Counted from the stretch's first letter, positions 8,901-17,375 are shown. The stretch: 64,000 nt of DNA from Variovorax paradoxus (GCF_022009635.1 NZ_CP091716.1:6221501-6285500), one strand, 5' to 3'. Notes: a model not told the origin generated them from the sequence alone. Program-made: numbers and translations.

Positions 8901-11900
8901 ACGTTGTAGAGCGCGATGCCGATGCGCAGCGGACCGATCACCTTGACCTGGTCTTCGGCGCTGGAGGACACCGCGATTTCCTCGACCGCCTGGTGCGGCG
9001 GCTGCGCGGGCGCGTGGGCCTCGACGGGCTCCGGCACTTCGTCGGCGACGAGGATCTGCGCTTCGACGGGCGCGGCGGGCGCCTCGACGATGGGCGCGAG
9101 CACTTCGGCGATGACCGGCGCGGGTTCGGGCTCAGGCTCGGGCGCGGCTTCGATGGCGGCGGGAGCGGGCTCCGGCTCCGGTTCGGCGGCGGCCTCGGGC
9201 GCCTGTTCGGGCTCGGCTGCCAGTTGCAGTTCCGGCTTTGGCTCTTCTTCGTGCGGCGGCCGCGCGGCCTCGATGACTTCGGGCTCTTGGGCCTGGGCAG
9301 GCACAGGCACGGGCTCGGGCTCGGGTTCAGGCTCCCAGACGAAGTCGGGCAGGCTGGTCGCCGCGGGCGATTCGGTCTCGACGCTGGCCACGGGCTCGGC
9401 CGGCACTTCGGGCTCGGCGGCCGGCGGCACAACCGGCTCGGGCTCGGCGCGTGCCTGCGTCTTCGCGGGCGCGAGGAAGTCGAACTCGTCGCCGCTGGGC
9501 AGGCTCAGCAGCGGTGCTGGCTCGGTGTTCTGCTTCGATTCGAAGTCGATGAAGTCGGTCGATGCGAAGTCGTCGTCGACCTCCGGAGACTGCGCGGGTG
9601 CATGCCAGTCGAGCGGCTCGAGGGCGGGCTCCGGCACGGGCTCGGGCGCCACATGCGCGACGGGCTCCACATGCGACACGGGCTCCGGCGTGAGCGACAG
9701 GTCGGGCAGATCCGGAAGCGCAGGCATCGGCAGCGGCGCCACGGCCGGGGCGGCCACGGGCGTCTCCGCGGCGATGTGGCGCGCGGCGACCGCCAGGGCC
9801 TCGGCATCGGCCACGCGCACTGGCGGCGGCACGGGTTCGCCCGCCAGCAGCGCGTTGGCCACGCGGCTGAACGACGCGGCCTGCCACGAGTGTGGCTGGC
9901 CGGCGGCAATGGCCTCGACCCATTCGCTGAATTCGCGCAGGGTTCTTTCGGTGCCGGACAGCAGCTCGGGCGTGGCCGCGCGCTGGTCGGCCAGCCAGGT
10001 GTTGAGCACCTGCTCCAGCGACCAGGCGGCGTCGCCGAATTCGGTGAGGCCGACCATGCGCGAGCTGCCCTTGAGCGTGTGGAACGCGCGGCGCAGGATG
10101 GTGAGTTCTTCGGTGTCGTCCGGGTAGCTGGCGAGTTCGGCAATGGCCTCCAGGCCGTTCTGCACCACCTCGCGTGCCTCGTCGAGGAAGATGTTCTGCA
10201 GGTCGTCTTCTTCGAGCTCGGTGACTTCGGTGTCGGGCAACGCGGACGGGCCGGCGATCTTGTTCGTCCAGCTGTCGGCCTTGTTGCTGAATTCCTCGAT
10301 CGGCGAAACCTTGGCCTTGCGGTTGGGCGTGGCCAGCGCGGCCAGCTTCGAGGCAATCTGTGCGTCGACTTCTTCGATGCTCAGCACGGCTTCCGCAGCC
10401 GGGGCCTGGCCCGCGGCGGCGCCGTCGGCGGCCGAGCTGTCGGTGGCCTGACGGCCCATCAGCGGCTTGAGCTCGCCCGCCTCGGCGTCGAACACGAACA
10501 GTCGCTTGGCCAGCGCGGGCTGGTAGCCCAGCATGTCGATCAGGAAGCCGAGCGCGCCAAGGTTGTTGCCCAGCGCGTCGAAGCCGGCCATTTCCTCTGC
10601 CGGCGAAGTGCTGACGAGCATCGCCTCGACGTCGTCGCGCATGCGCTGCACGGTGTGCGCGGCCTGGTCGAGGCCGAGCACCGAGAACACGCCGCGCATC
10701 TGCATGAGCTGCGTCGGCACGGTGCGCAGCAGGCCTTTTTCGGCCGGCCGGCGGAAGTACTGGTCGAGCGACTTCTCGAGCTCGCTCAGGTGGCTGCGCA
10801 GCTCGTCGACCACGGTGCCCATGGTCTGGCGATCGCTCACGCGGCGGTAGAGGTCTTCCATCCACGGCTCGAGCGGCTCGGAATGGCCACCGCCCTGCAC
10901 GCGTTCGATGCGGCCGGCCAGTTGCAGCGTGCGGGCAGTGAGCTGGGGGTCGCTCGGGTCGAGGTCTTCGAGCGCGGCTTCCAGGTAGAGCACCGAGGTG
11001 GCGACTTCCATCGCCAGTTCGGTGTCGGGCGGCTGGCCGGAGCGCAACGAGGCCTCGACCGCGTGGGTCAGCGCCTGCACCATCGGCAGGCTCGGCGGAT
11101 GCAGCTTCTGCAGCGACTCGCCGAGGTTCGCGAAGGTGTCGGCCACCTGGCGCGTGCGCGAGACGTCGCCGCCCGAGAGCGCCGACCACATTTCCTTGGC
11201 GGTCTCGATGCGCTTGCGGGCCTGCGAGAGCACCAGCGGATCGAAGCGGCCGAACTGCTCGACGGTGTAGTCGACATGCGGTTCGTTGGCGATGCCCCAG
11301 GCGTTGCGCACGGTGCGCAGCGTGGGCGCTTCGTCGCGCGCGGTGGGCACGGCCTGGGCGCAGAAGAACAGCAGGTCTTGCCCGAGGCGGTCGGACACCA
11401 GGCTGTCGCCGCGCGCCAGCGTGGCGTATTGCAGCAGCACGCGCGAGGCGGCGCGCTTGACGTACGCATCAGCCGGAATCAGGCCCAGCGAGAGCGCTTC
11501 GAAGAAGCCGGCGGCCAGCGTCCAGAAGCTGGCGACGCGGGGCAGCAGCGCGCCACGTCCGAGCCCCAAACACAGCCCGTGCAGGCGGCGCGCGGCCTGC
11601 GTGTCGCCGGTCTTGACCAGTTGCAGCACCTCGCGGTCGAGCCGCGAGCGCACGGCCGGGTCGTAGGCGACGGCGGCCTGCGTGAGCGCGGGCTTGATCT
11701 CGACCCAGCGCCATGCGGTGCCCCACAGGTCGGCCGGATGCACGCGCTCGTTGCCGACCAGCTCCAGCACGTCGCGGTACTGCGGAAACAGCGCCACCGA
11801 CGACACGGGCTTGCCGGCCAGCAGGGCGTTGAGGAAATCGGTGACGGCGAAGCCGGCGCGCTCGATCTTGTGAACCGCCGCTTCGGTGCAGCGCTGCGGA

Positions 11901-12259
11901 TCGGCAATGAAGCCCTGCACCGCGAACTCGATGGCGCCGAGCACCAGCGCGGGCGACGCATGCCCCACCATCTGCAGCGCGCCGACGGCCTGGTGCAGTT
12001 GCTGGCGGGCCGTCTGCAGCGACCCGCTGTCGGGCTCCGCGGCCGTGCCCACGTCGCGCACGAAGCGCCGCAACGACTTGCCGACACCGTCGAGGGATTT
12101 CTGGATTTCTCCCAGCACCCAGGCCAGCGGCCCGAGGTCTTCGGTGGCCGGCACGTTGCCGGCGAGGGGGGCCGTGGCAGGGGTTTGAATCGACACGTTG
12201 GGTGCTCGCCGTTCTTTAGCTGTCAGTTTTCCGATGGGCGCTGCGCGCCCTGAATGCAC
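5987..12259 (-). CDS. chpA: Type IV pilus chemosensory hybrid kinase ChpA/PilL (multi-Hpt CheA-CheW-REC)
   Basis: A giant 2090-residue CheA-type kinase that controls pilus function, with PilJ as receptor and PilG/PilH as response regulators. Three clear phosphotransfer sites are visible: HTLKGSSRMVG near residue 725, HSLAGSSATVG near 1154 and HTLKGSARLAG near 1318. The first ~600 residues look like further degenerate helical Hpt-like repeats. A Pro/Glu/Ala-rich linker fills roughly 840-1090. The kinase core follows, with N box HLLRNCVAHG (about 1656), RDDGAGLD and GRGIGMDVV (about 1745), then a CheW domain, and a C-terminal REC domain with acceptor Asp in SDIEMPRMDG near 2011. The ATG at 12259 is possible, but a GTG at 12196 (VSIQTP) may be the real start. 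Last gene of pilGHIJ-chpA. Confidence 0.95.
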   Translation of the reverse strand: MHSGRAAPIGKLTAKERRAPNVSIQTPATAPLAGNVPATEDLGPLAWVLGEIQKSLDGVGKSLRRFVRDVGTAAEPDSGSLQTARQQLHQAVGALQMVGHASPALVLGAIEFAVQGFIADPQRCTEAAVHKIERAGFAVTDFLNALLAGKPVSSVALFPQYRDVLELVGNERVHPADLWGTAWRWVEIKPALTQAAVAYDPAVRSRLDREVLQLVKTGDTQAARRLHGLCLGLGRGALLPRVASFWTLAAGFFEALSLGLIPADAYVKRAASRVLLQYATLARGDSLVSDRLGQDLLFFCAQAVPTARDEAPTLRTVRNAWGIANEPHVDYTVEQFGRFDPLVLSQARKRIETAKEMWSALSGGDVSRTRQVADTFANLGESLQKLHPPSLPMVQALTHAVEASLRSGQPPDTELAMEVATSVLYLEAALEDLDPSDPQLTARTLQLAGRIERVQGGGHSEPLEPWMEDLYRRVSDRQTMGTVVDELRSHLSELEKSLDQYFRRPAEKGLLRTVPTQLMQMRGVFSVLGLDQAAHTVQRMRDDVEAMLVSTSPAEEMAGFDALGNNLGALGFLIDMLGYQPALAKRLFVFDAEAGELKPLMGRQATDSSAADGAAAGQAPAAEAVLSIEEVDAQIASKLAALATPNRKAKVSPIEEFSNKADSWTNKIAGPSALPDTEVTELEEDDLQNIFLDEAREVVQNGLEAIAELASYPDDTEELTILRRAFHTLKGSSRMVGLTEFGDAAWSLEQVLNTWLADQRAATPELLSGTERTLREFSEWVEAIAAGQPHSWQAASFSRVANALLAGEPVPPPVRVADAEALAVAARHIAAETPVAAPAVAPLPMPALPDLPDLSLTPEPVSHVEPVAHVAPEPVPEPALEPLDWHAPAQSPEVDDDFASTDFIDFESKQNTEPAPLLSLPSGDEFDFLAPAKTQARAEPEPVVPPAAEPEVPAEPVASVETESPAATSLPDFVWEPEPEPEPVPVPAQAQEPEVIEAARPPHEEEPKPELQLAAEPEQAPEAAAEPEPEPAPAAIEAAPEPEPEPAPVIAEVLAPIVEAPAAPVEAQILVADEVPEPVEAHAPAQPPHQAVEEIAVSSSAEDQVKVIGPLRIGIALYNVYLNEADEWSRQLATDVGEWALESHERLPDSTVALAHSLAGSSATVGFHSLSGMARLFESALQHLQMQGSGSREQGMVLVAAADELRRLLHQFAVGFLRDPAEGTLQALRDIANSPMPTEIAMRAEARPLQQVVSSDSIADVALDDSEDAIDLADAVDVDLFPIFEEEAAELLPQLGESLRQWAHHPDDSAPRAAVLRTLHTLKGSARLAGAMRLGERAHRMESEIELLGSQGAERADIEKLLGRLDALQATFDALRAADDATQVELAQLVASASASAPAAQLVQVAPEAGVPANDESAAPVAGDEDGETADDIAAAAPATASALQPRPAPALLAPLRAVSSQAVRIRTQLLDRLVAQTGEVIITRSRLEAELGQLRGSLADLTGNLDRLRQQLRDIEVQAESQMQSRLAQAKDSQQSFDPLEFDRFTRVQELTRMMAESVNDVATVQRTLQKTVQATEDDLSVQARQTRELQRGLLRTRMVEFEGISDRLYRVVRQASKDTGKQVRLDIVGGSIEMDRGVLDRMTPAFEHLLRNCVAHGIEDAAAREKAGKDASGLIVIDLHHEGNDVSVSFRDDGAGLDRKRIAERARVLGLIGADQELSAEEATELIFKPGFSTAGQVSELAGRGIGMDVVRAQIAALGGRIETHSTPGQGTTFKLVLPLTTAVTHVVMLRAGEVSIGVPSNLVELVQRVSGTDLDAAYLHNSHPFGSEQVPFYWAGALLQASTRSEHAAAKNNTLVVVRSAAQRVALHVDEVLGNQEVVVKNLGPQLARLPGLAGISVLASGAVALIYNPVALAAVHGEQARERQAAALAAAPARAAAAEAEQGVPQEPVVLAPVTPQIPLVLVVDDSITVRRVTQRLLQREGYRVSLAADGLQALERLQQERPAVVLSDIEMPRMDGFDLARNIRADSALAELPIIMITSRIAEKHRDYARTLGVNHYLGKPYSEEELLRLVRAYTSEPALVAAAA

Positions 12260-12283
12260 AAAGCCATCGCGGCCACTTCAAGT

Positions 12284-12376
12284 AACACCGCGGAACCGGC
12301 TTTGCCGGGCCGCTGGTGTTGCCCCCGGAAGGGGGTTGGCGAAGCGACACGAAGTGCGCGAAGGCTGGGGGAGAGC
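12284..12376. repeat. 93-bp intergenic repeat, copy 1 (pilJ-chpA gap)
   Basis: This block nearly fills the gap between the pilJ stop and the chpA start and recurs at 23612-23704 in the same orientation, without gaps and with about a dozen differences. Shared landmarks are GGAACCGGCT, GTGTTGCCCCCGG, AGGGGG and the 20-mer GAAGCGACACGAAGTGCGCG. It contains hairpin potential: CCGGC/GCCGG with a TTT loop and CCCCC/GGGGG. It begins 4 bases behind the pilJ stop, reading on the minus strand. Confidence 0.85.
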
Positions 12377-12380
12377 GTCA

Positions 12381-14687
12381 TCACGCAATCTTGAAACGGG
12401 CTACCGAGCGGCGCAGTTCTTCGGCCATCTGCGAGAGTTCGCGCACCTGCTGGGCCGTGGTACGCGTACCTTCTCCGGTCTGCTCCGTCACCGCAAAGAT
12501 GTGCTGGATGTTCGCGGCCACCACGTTGGCCGAATCGGCTTCGCGGGAGGCGGATTGCGAAATCTGCTCGATCAGGTCGGCGAGGCGGCGCGACACGCGG
12601 TCGATCTCGGACAGCGCGGTACCCGCGTTGTCGGACAGCTTGGCCCCTTCGACCACACCCTGCGTGGAGCGCTCCATGGCGCCCACCGCGTCCTGCGTGT
12701 CGGTCTGAATGGCCTTCACCAGCGCCGAGATCTGGCGCGTGGCGTCCGCGGAGCGTTCGGCCAGTCGCTGAACTTCTTCCGCCACCACCGAGAAGCCTCG
12801 GCCGGCTTCACCGGCGGACGCGGCCTGGATGGCGGCGTTCAGGGCCAGCACGTTGGTCTGTTCGGTAATGTCCGAGATCAGCTCGGTGATTTCACCGATC
12901 TCCTGCGACGATTCGCCCAGGCGCTTGATCCGCTTGGAGGTTTCCTGGATCTGGTCGCGGATGGAATTCATGCCGCCGATGGCGTTCTGCACGGCCTGCA
13001 GGCCCGACGATGCGGCTTGCAGCGACTGGCGCGCCACCGTGGCGGACTCTTGCGCCTGGGAAGACACGCCGTTGATTCGCTCGGCCATGGTCAGCACCGA
13101 CTGGCCGGTTTCGCGAATCTCGCGCAGCTGCTCGGTCGAGGCGGCCAGCAGCTCGGTCGAGGTGCTTTCCACCTGCGACGTCGTCTGCGCCACGCGGGTC
13201 GCCGTGTTCTGCACGTTACCCACCAGCAGACGCAGTTCTTCCACCGTGTAGTTCACCGAGTCGGCGATGGCGCCGGTGATGTCCTCGGTCACGGTGGCTT
13301 CCTGCGTCAGGTCGCCTTCGGCCACTGTCTGCAGTTCGTTCATCAGCCGAAGAATGGCGGCCTGGTTGGCGTTGTTCACGCGGCCGGCCTCTTCCGAAGC
13401 CTGCTCGGCGGCCAGACGCTCGCGTTCGGCGACGGCGGCGCGTTCGCGGCCTTCGCGCACCTGCACGAAACCGATGGCGCCGGCCAGTGCCAGGGCGGCC
13501 AGCGACAGCACGAACAGCAGCACGATGGTGCCGGCGCCCAGGCCGGTGCGGGCCGAGAGCTTGTCCTGCAGGTCGCCGAGCGACTTACGCAGCGGCTCGC
13601 TGTCGGTCAGGATGGAAGCCTGCGCTTCGCGCGCCGCCACCAGGCCCTGCAGGTTGCCCAGAATGGCGGAAGCCTGCGTGCGCATCTGTTCGTAGGTCTT
13701 CAGGATGGCCTCGAGCTGCTGGCGCGTCTGCGGGTCTTTCGAGCCGGGGAAGCGCTGTTGCGCATTGCCGTCGAGCAGGCCGCGCGTGGTTTCCTGGAAG
13801 GTGTTCAAGTCCTTGCCGAGCAGGAACACGGCGTCGGGGTTCACGCCCTCGACCGTGAAGAATTCGTTGGTCGACTTGCCGATGCGCTGGGTCAGCATCA
13901 CGAGCTGGCCGGCGGCCGAGATTTCAGGCAGCGTGGCGTTCTGCTGCATCTTCAGCGACGCGACGGTTTCCGTCATTTCGAGCAGCGTGGACGACTGCTG
14001 GTTGATGTCGCGCAAAGCGGCGCCCACCTGCGTCAGGATCTGGCGCTGGGCCAGCACGGCCTTGGCGCTGGTGTCGGCGCGGGTGACGAGAGGATTGATC
14101 TTGTTCATCTCCTCGTCGTACTGGTTGCCCACGCGCTCCAGGCGCAGCGATTCGTCGCCGTTGGTCAGGCCCTGCACGCGACGCGAGAGGTCGTCGGCGC
14201 TGTCCTTGACTTCGACGAACGCCGAGGCGCTGCCCACGAGGGCCTGCGAGATCGACTTGGCAAGACGCTGCGACTGCATCAGCGCCTGGCCGGTGGCGGC
14301 CACCTGCTGCGCGAGGCGTTCGGCGCGAAGAATGGCGGAGCCGGCCACCAGCAGCAGCAACAGCACCACGACCGCCAGCATGATCGCCAGGATGCGCTGC
14401 TGCTTGGCGGGGGCGGCGCCCACGCGGCCGCCCGCGGTGTCGGGCACGGCGTCGAGCGCGGCGGCGCCGGGCTCGTTGGCGGCGTCACCGCCGCCGGGCA
14501 GGTCGACATCGCCGAAGCTGGTGTCGGCCGCGCCGCTCTTCCTGGCGAGCTTCACGGTCTTTTCGTCCGGAACCTGAACCGTGTCGACATCGTCGAGCGA
14601 TATCGCACCGGAGCCGTCGACGGGGGCCTTGTCGTTGCCGCTGTTGGCGGGCAGTAATTTCTTGAACTTGTCGGCGATCGAGCTCAC
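12381..14687 (-). CDS. pilJ: Type IV pilus methyl-accepting chemotaxis receptor PilJ
   Basis: A 768-residue receptor for the Chp/Pil chemosensory system, inserted in the inner membrane. A ~95-residue cytoplasmic N-terminus precedes TM1 (about residues 97-118, very hydrophobic LAVVVLLLLLVAG). A periplasmic PilJ-type sensor region follows, then TM2 (about 385-405), a HAMP-like linker with WERE-type charged helices, and a long cytoplasmic coiled coil. The signalling tip is recognisable in DITEQTNVLALNAAIQAA and EAGRGFSVVAEEVQRLAERS. PilJ proteins detect pilus retraction/surface contact in Pseudomonas aeruginosa. The gene lies 42 bp downstream of pilI and 121 bp upstream of chpA; that gap holds a 93-bp repeat. 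Confidence 0.96.
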   Translation of the reverse strand: MSSIADKFKKLLPANSGNDKAPVDGSGAISLDDVDTVQVPDEKTVKLARKSGAADTSFGDVDLPGGGDAANEPGAAALDAVPDTAGGRVGAAPAKQQRILAIMLAVVVLLLLLVAGSAILRAERLAQQVAATGQALMQSQRLAKSISQALVGSASAFVEVKDSADDLSRRVQGLTNGDESLRLERVGNQYDEEMNKINPLVTRADTSAKAVLAQRQILTQVGAALRDINQQSSTLLEMTETVASLKMQQNATLPEISAAGQLVMLTQRIGKSTNEFFTVEGVNPDAVFLLGKDLNTFQETTRGLLDGNAQQRFPGSKDPQTRQQLEAILKTYEQMRTQASAILGNLQGLVAAREAQASILTDSEPLRKSLGDLQDKLSARTGLGAGTIVLLFVLSLAALALAGAIGFVQVREGRERAAVAERERLAAEQASEEAGRVNNANQAAILRLMNELQTVAEGDLTQEATVTEDITGAIADSVNYTVEELRLLVGNVQNTATRVAQTTSQVESTSTELLAASTEQLREIRETGQSVLTMAERINGVSSQAQESATVARQSLQAASSGLQAVQNAIGGMNSIRDQIQETSKRIKRLGESSQEIGEITELISDITEQTNVLALNAAIQAASAGEAGRGFSVVAEEVQRLAERSADATRQISALVKAIQTDTQDAVGAMERSTQGVVEGAKLSDNAGTALSEIDRVSRRLADLIEQISQSASREADSANVVAANIQHIFAVTEQTGEGTRTTAQQVRELSQMAEELRRSVARFKIA

Positions 14688-14729
14688 GGTCGGTCCTTCA
14701 GGTGGTTTCGGGTGCTGCGTGCCGAGGCA

Positions 14730-15263
14730 CTACGCACCAATACTCAAAAACTGGGGTTGCTGCGAAAGCGCCTGCAGGTTGACTTCCTGCCAGCGCTCTC
14801 CTGCCGCGTCGGTGTACAGATGCCCGTGCCAGGCAGGTGCTTCTGCGCCGGGTGGCTCGGAGGCAGTGAAGGCTTCCGCGCCCCGCAACCCCGCCAGTCG
14901 GTCGACCAGCAATGCGCAGTTGACTTCGAGCAGCTCGTTGAAAGCAACGAGCCGCGACTGGATGCGCGCCGCCTCGGTGGTGGCCTGCGTGCCCGGGCCG
15001 CCGGAGGCGAACGCCGACAGCTGCACCACGCCGTAGAGGCCGCCGCGCAGGTTGGCCACGCCCAGGAACCACGGCTCCGTGTAGGGCACGGGCTGCGGCG
15101 GCGTCCAGGGAAAGATTTCGCCGGCATGTCCCAGCGGAAAAAGGTACTTGCCCTCGCCCGCCTCGACCGCCAGCCACGTGGCGGCCACGCCGGTGGTGCG
15201 AGCTGCCTGCAGGCGGCTCGCCAGCCGGGACTGGAAGGCTCTCAGAGCATCGCGATTCGCCAT
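14730..15263 (-). CDS. pilI: PilI, CheW-like adaptor of the pilus chemosensory system
   Basis: A 177-residue CheW-domain protein expected to couple PilJ to ChpA. It has the typical order: hydrophobic opening strands, the PVPYTEPWFLGVANLRGGLYGV core that matches the CheW consensus around ...GxxNLRG, and the C-terminal EVNLQALSQQPQFL. The N-terminal ~25 residues are an extra helix rich in Arg/Ala, as in other PilI proteins. Lies 19 bp behind pilH and 42 bp ahead of pilJ, in the same operon. Confidence 0.94.
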   Translation of the reverse strand: MANRDALRAFQSRLASRLQAARTTGVAATWLAVEAGEGKYLFPLGHAGEIFPWTPPQPVPYTEPWFLGVANLRGGLYGVVQLSAFASGGPGTQATTEAARIQSRLVAFNELLEVNCALLVDRLAGLRGAEAFTASEPPGAEAPAWHGHLYTDAAGERWQEVNLQALSQQPQFLSIGA

Positions 15264-15282
15264 GGACTGGGCAGGCTTTCGC

Positions 15283-15648
15283 TCAGTTCAGCGCGCTGAT
15301 CTTGGACATCAGGTCGGCTGCGTTGACCGGCTTCACGATGTAGTCGCGGGCGCCCTGGCGCATGCCCCAGACGCGGTCGGTTTCCTGGTTCTTGCTGGTG
15401 CACAGAATGATCGGGATAGACGCGTACTTCGGGTCGCGAGCGATGGCGCGCGTGAGCTGGAAGCCGTTCTGGCCGGGCATCACGACGTCCATCAGGATCA
15501 GGTCGGGGTGTTCTTCCTCGAGGCGGCGCATGGCGTCGTCCGCGTTCTCGGCGGTCTTGACTGCAAAGCCGTTCTTCTGGAGGAGGTCGGTGAGGAAGAC
15601 GAGCTCGGTCTTGGAGTCGTCGACGACGAGGATTTTTCGAATGGGCAT
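15283..15648 (-). CDS. pilH: PilH, single-domain response regulator
   Basis: A 121-residue CheY-like receiver. ILVVDDSKTE supplies the acidic pair, the phospho-acceptor Asp lies in LILMDVVMPGQNG (about residue 52), Thr/Ser in CTSKNQE, and the conserved Lys in YIVKPV. In P. aeruginosa PilH opposes or balances PilG in controlling pilus motors and cAMP signalling. The start shares a base with the pilG stop (TAATG), indicating translational coupling. Confidence 0.94.
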   Translation of the reverse strand: MPIRKILVVDDSKTELVFLTDLLQKNGFAVKTAENADDAMRRLEEEHPDLILMDVVMPGQNGFQLTRAIARDPKYASIPIILCTSKNQETDRVWGMRQGARDYIVKPVNAADLMSKISALN

Positions 15649-16046
15649 TACTGCACTTCCTGTTGAACGATGCCGAACTGCTGCACGGCCTGCAGCAGCT
15701 GGTCTTTGGTGAATGGCTTGGTCAGGTAGTCCTGGGAGCCGACCATGCGGCCGCGCGCCTTGTCGAATACACCGTCTTTCGAAGACAGCATGACGACGGG
15801 GACATTGGAGAAATGAGCGTTGCGCTTGATGATGGCGCAGGTCTGATAGCCGTCGAGCCGCGGCATCAGGATGTCGCAGAAAATCAGATGCGGCTTGTGG
15901 TCGTTAACCTTGGAGAGCGCATCGAAGCCGTCTTCCGCCAGAAGAACCTCGTGCCCGCCCTGCTTCAGAAAAATCTCGGCACTGCGCCGGATGGTGTTGC
16001 TGTCGTCGATGACGAGCACCTTGTAACCAGATCCATTCGGGCCCAT
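15648..16046 (-). CDS. pilG: PilG, single-domain response regulator
   Basis: A 132-residue CheY-like protein with KVLVIDDSNTIRRSAE at the N-terminus, the acceptor Asp in FCDILMPRLDG (about residue 58) and the Lys in YLTKPFTKDQ. PilG acts with the FimS/FimL-type polarity and motor machinery to promote pilus extension in Pseudomonas. First gene of the pilG-pilH-pilI-pilJ-chpA series and 84 bp downstream of rubA, so a shared or independent promoter is equally possible. Confidence 0.95.
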   Translation of the reverse strand: MGPNGSGYKVLVIDDSNTIRRSAEIFLKQGGHEVLLAEDGFDALSKVNDHKPHLIFCDILMPRLDGYQTCAIIKRNAHFSNVPVVMLSSKDGVFDKARGRMVGSQDYLTKPFTKDQLLQAVQQFGIVQQEVQ

Positions 16047-16130
16047 TGCAAACGCTCCTGCTCATGAGACTTGGAAGCCCGCCGCGCCGAACACCGACGC
16101 AGACCGCGTAGCTCTATCTATGCCATGCTT

Positions 16131-16301
16131 TCAGATTTCAACCATTTCGAAGTCTTCCTTGCGCGCACCGCACTCGGGACAGGTCCAGTTCATCGGAACG
16201 TCGGCCCAGGCCGTGCCTGCCGCGATACCGTCTTCTGGTACACCAACAGCTTCGTCATAGATCCACCCACAAATCAGGCACATCCAAGTTTTCGTATTCA
16301 T
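16131..16301 (-). CDS. rubA: Rubredoxin
   Basis: A 56-residue one-iron electron carrier. The four Cys ligands lie in CLICG (residues 8-12) and CPECG (about 41-45), with the usual aromatic and acidic residues between (WIYDEAVG). The ORF is short but the family match is unambiguous. The ATG at 16301 is the only start that gives the standard rubredoxin length. A hexamer TTTACA on the minus strand, 17-19 bp ahead of an AT-rich CATAGAT, could be its promoter. Rubredoxin next to pilG and a ThiD-like gene is a conserved neighbourhood in betaproteobacteria as far as I recall; its redox partner is not visible here. Confidence 0.95.
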   Translation of the reverse strand: MNTKTWMCLICGWIYDEAVGVPEDGIAAGTAWADVPMNWTCPECGARKEDFEMVEI

Positions 16302-16316
16302 CGGAGCTTAAAGTCC

Positions 16317-16345
16317 TTGTTCATTAAATGCAACGAGTGTATCTA
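16317..16345 (+). promoter_or_regulatory. Candidate sigma-70 promoter for the ThiD-like gene and hemL
   Basis: TTGTTC (16317-16322), a 17-bp spacer, and TATCTA (16340-16345). Initiation near 16352 would leave a leader of about 60 bases to the ATG at 16413, which is preceded by GGAG. Assigned by eye; oppositely oriented promoter-like hexamers for rubA overlap the same segment. Confidence 0.45.
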
Positions 16346-16412
16346 TGCGTATCTCATTAGCGGACTGTAAACGTCGCGCCTATGCCACCATCCAGGGGAT
16401 GGAGCCCGGCGT

Positions 16413-17375
16413 ATGACCATCTACTTACTTCCAGCAGATAACGCCCGCAAACCCGGCGATCTTAACGACCCCTCGCAGGCCGAGGACGAGGTCGCCGAGC
16501 GCGACCTGAATCCGCCCTGCGTGCTGGTGTTCAACGCCAGCGATCCCAGCGGCGCGGGCGGGCTGGGCGCGGACGCACTGGCCATGTCCTCGGTGGGGGC
16601 CCATGTGCTGCCCGTCGTCACCGGCGCCTACGCCCGGGACACGGCCGAGATTTTCGACCACTTCTCCTTCGACGAGGAAGCCATCGCCGAGCAGGCGCGC
16701 TCCATCCTCGAGGACGTCGAGGTCCAGCTGATCAAGGTGGGCTTCGTCGGCACGCCGGACGCGCTGAGCACCATCGCCGAGACCGCCGCCGACTACCCCG
16801 ACGTGCCCGTGGTGGCCTACATGCCCAACCTGTCGTGGTGGGACGAGAACCTGATCGAGCCCTACCTGGACGCTTTCCGCGAGCTCGTTCTGCCCCAGAC
16901 AACCGTGTTGGTAGGAAACCACAGCACCCTGTGGCGCTGGCTGCTGCCGGACTGGAACGGGGAGCGGCCGCCCACTGCGCGCGACATCGCCAAGGCCGCC
17001 GGAGAGTTCGGCGTGGCCTACACGCTGGTGACCGGCCTCGTGCTGCCCGACCAGTTCATCGACAACGTGCTGGCCTCGCCGCAGTCGGTACTCACCAGCG
17101 AAAAGTACGAACGGCTCGAGGCCGTGTTCACCGGCGCCGGCGACACCCTGTCGGCCGCGCTGGCGGCCCTCCTGGCCAGCGGCACCGACCTGGTGGCCGC
17201 GACCACCGAAGCGCTGGCCTACATGGACCGCTGCCTGGACGCGGGCTTTCGCCCCGGCATGGGCCATGTGCTGCCCGACCGCCTCTTCTGGGCCGAACCG
17301 GAAGACGACGAAGACGATGAAGACCCGGATGCCGCTCCGGACTTCGCCCTCCCCCCCCACGACACCCGCCACTGA
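16413..17375 (+). CDS. ThiD-like ribokinase-fold kinase (annotated HMP/HMP-P kinase family)
   Basis: A 320-residue kinase resembling ThiD, which phosphorylates hydroxymethylpyrimidine in thiamine synthesis. The N-terminal [14 protein letters not shown] (about residue 42) matches the ThiD AGTDPSGGAGIQAD block but with GAGGLG in place of GGAGIQ, and the region equal to TALVAQNT reads TGAYARDT. Near residue 240 the anion-hole motif reads [12 protein letters not shown]. coli ThiD has GTGCTLSAAL, so the catalytic Cys position is Asp, as in ribokinase and pyridoxal kinases. The C-terminus is an acidic tail ([12 protein letters not shown]). The fold is secure but the substrate is uncertain. Its stop shares one base with the hemL start, suggesting coupled expression with tetrapyrrole synthesis. 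Confidence 0.75.
   Translation: MTIYLLPADNARKPGDLNDPSQAEDEVAERDLNPPCVLVFNASDPSGAGGLGADALAMSSVGAHVLPVVTGAYARDTAEIFDHFSFDEEAIAEQARSILEDVEVQLIKVGFVGTPDALSTIAETAADYPDVPVVAYMPNLSWWDENLIEPYLDAFRELVLPQTTVLVGNHSTLWRWLLPDWNGERPPTARDIAKAAGEFGVAYTLVTGLVLPDQFIDNVLASPQSVLTSEKYERLEAVFTGAGDTLSAALAALLASGTDLVAATTEALAYMDRCLDAGFRPGMGHVLPDRLFWAEPEDDEDDEDPDAAPDFALPPHDTRH

Noticed and set aside
5972..12253. A 2093-codon open frame on the plus strand antisense to chpA
   Set aside because: It is a GC-bias shadow of the real gene: the composition is Arg/His/Gly-rich with no domain, and the minus strand holds an unmistakable ChpA with catalytic motifs.
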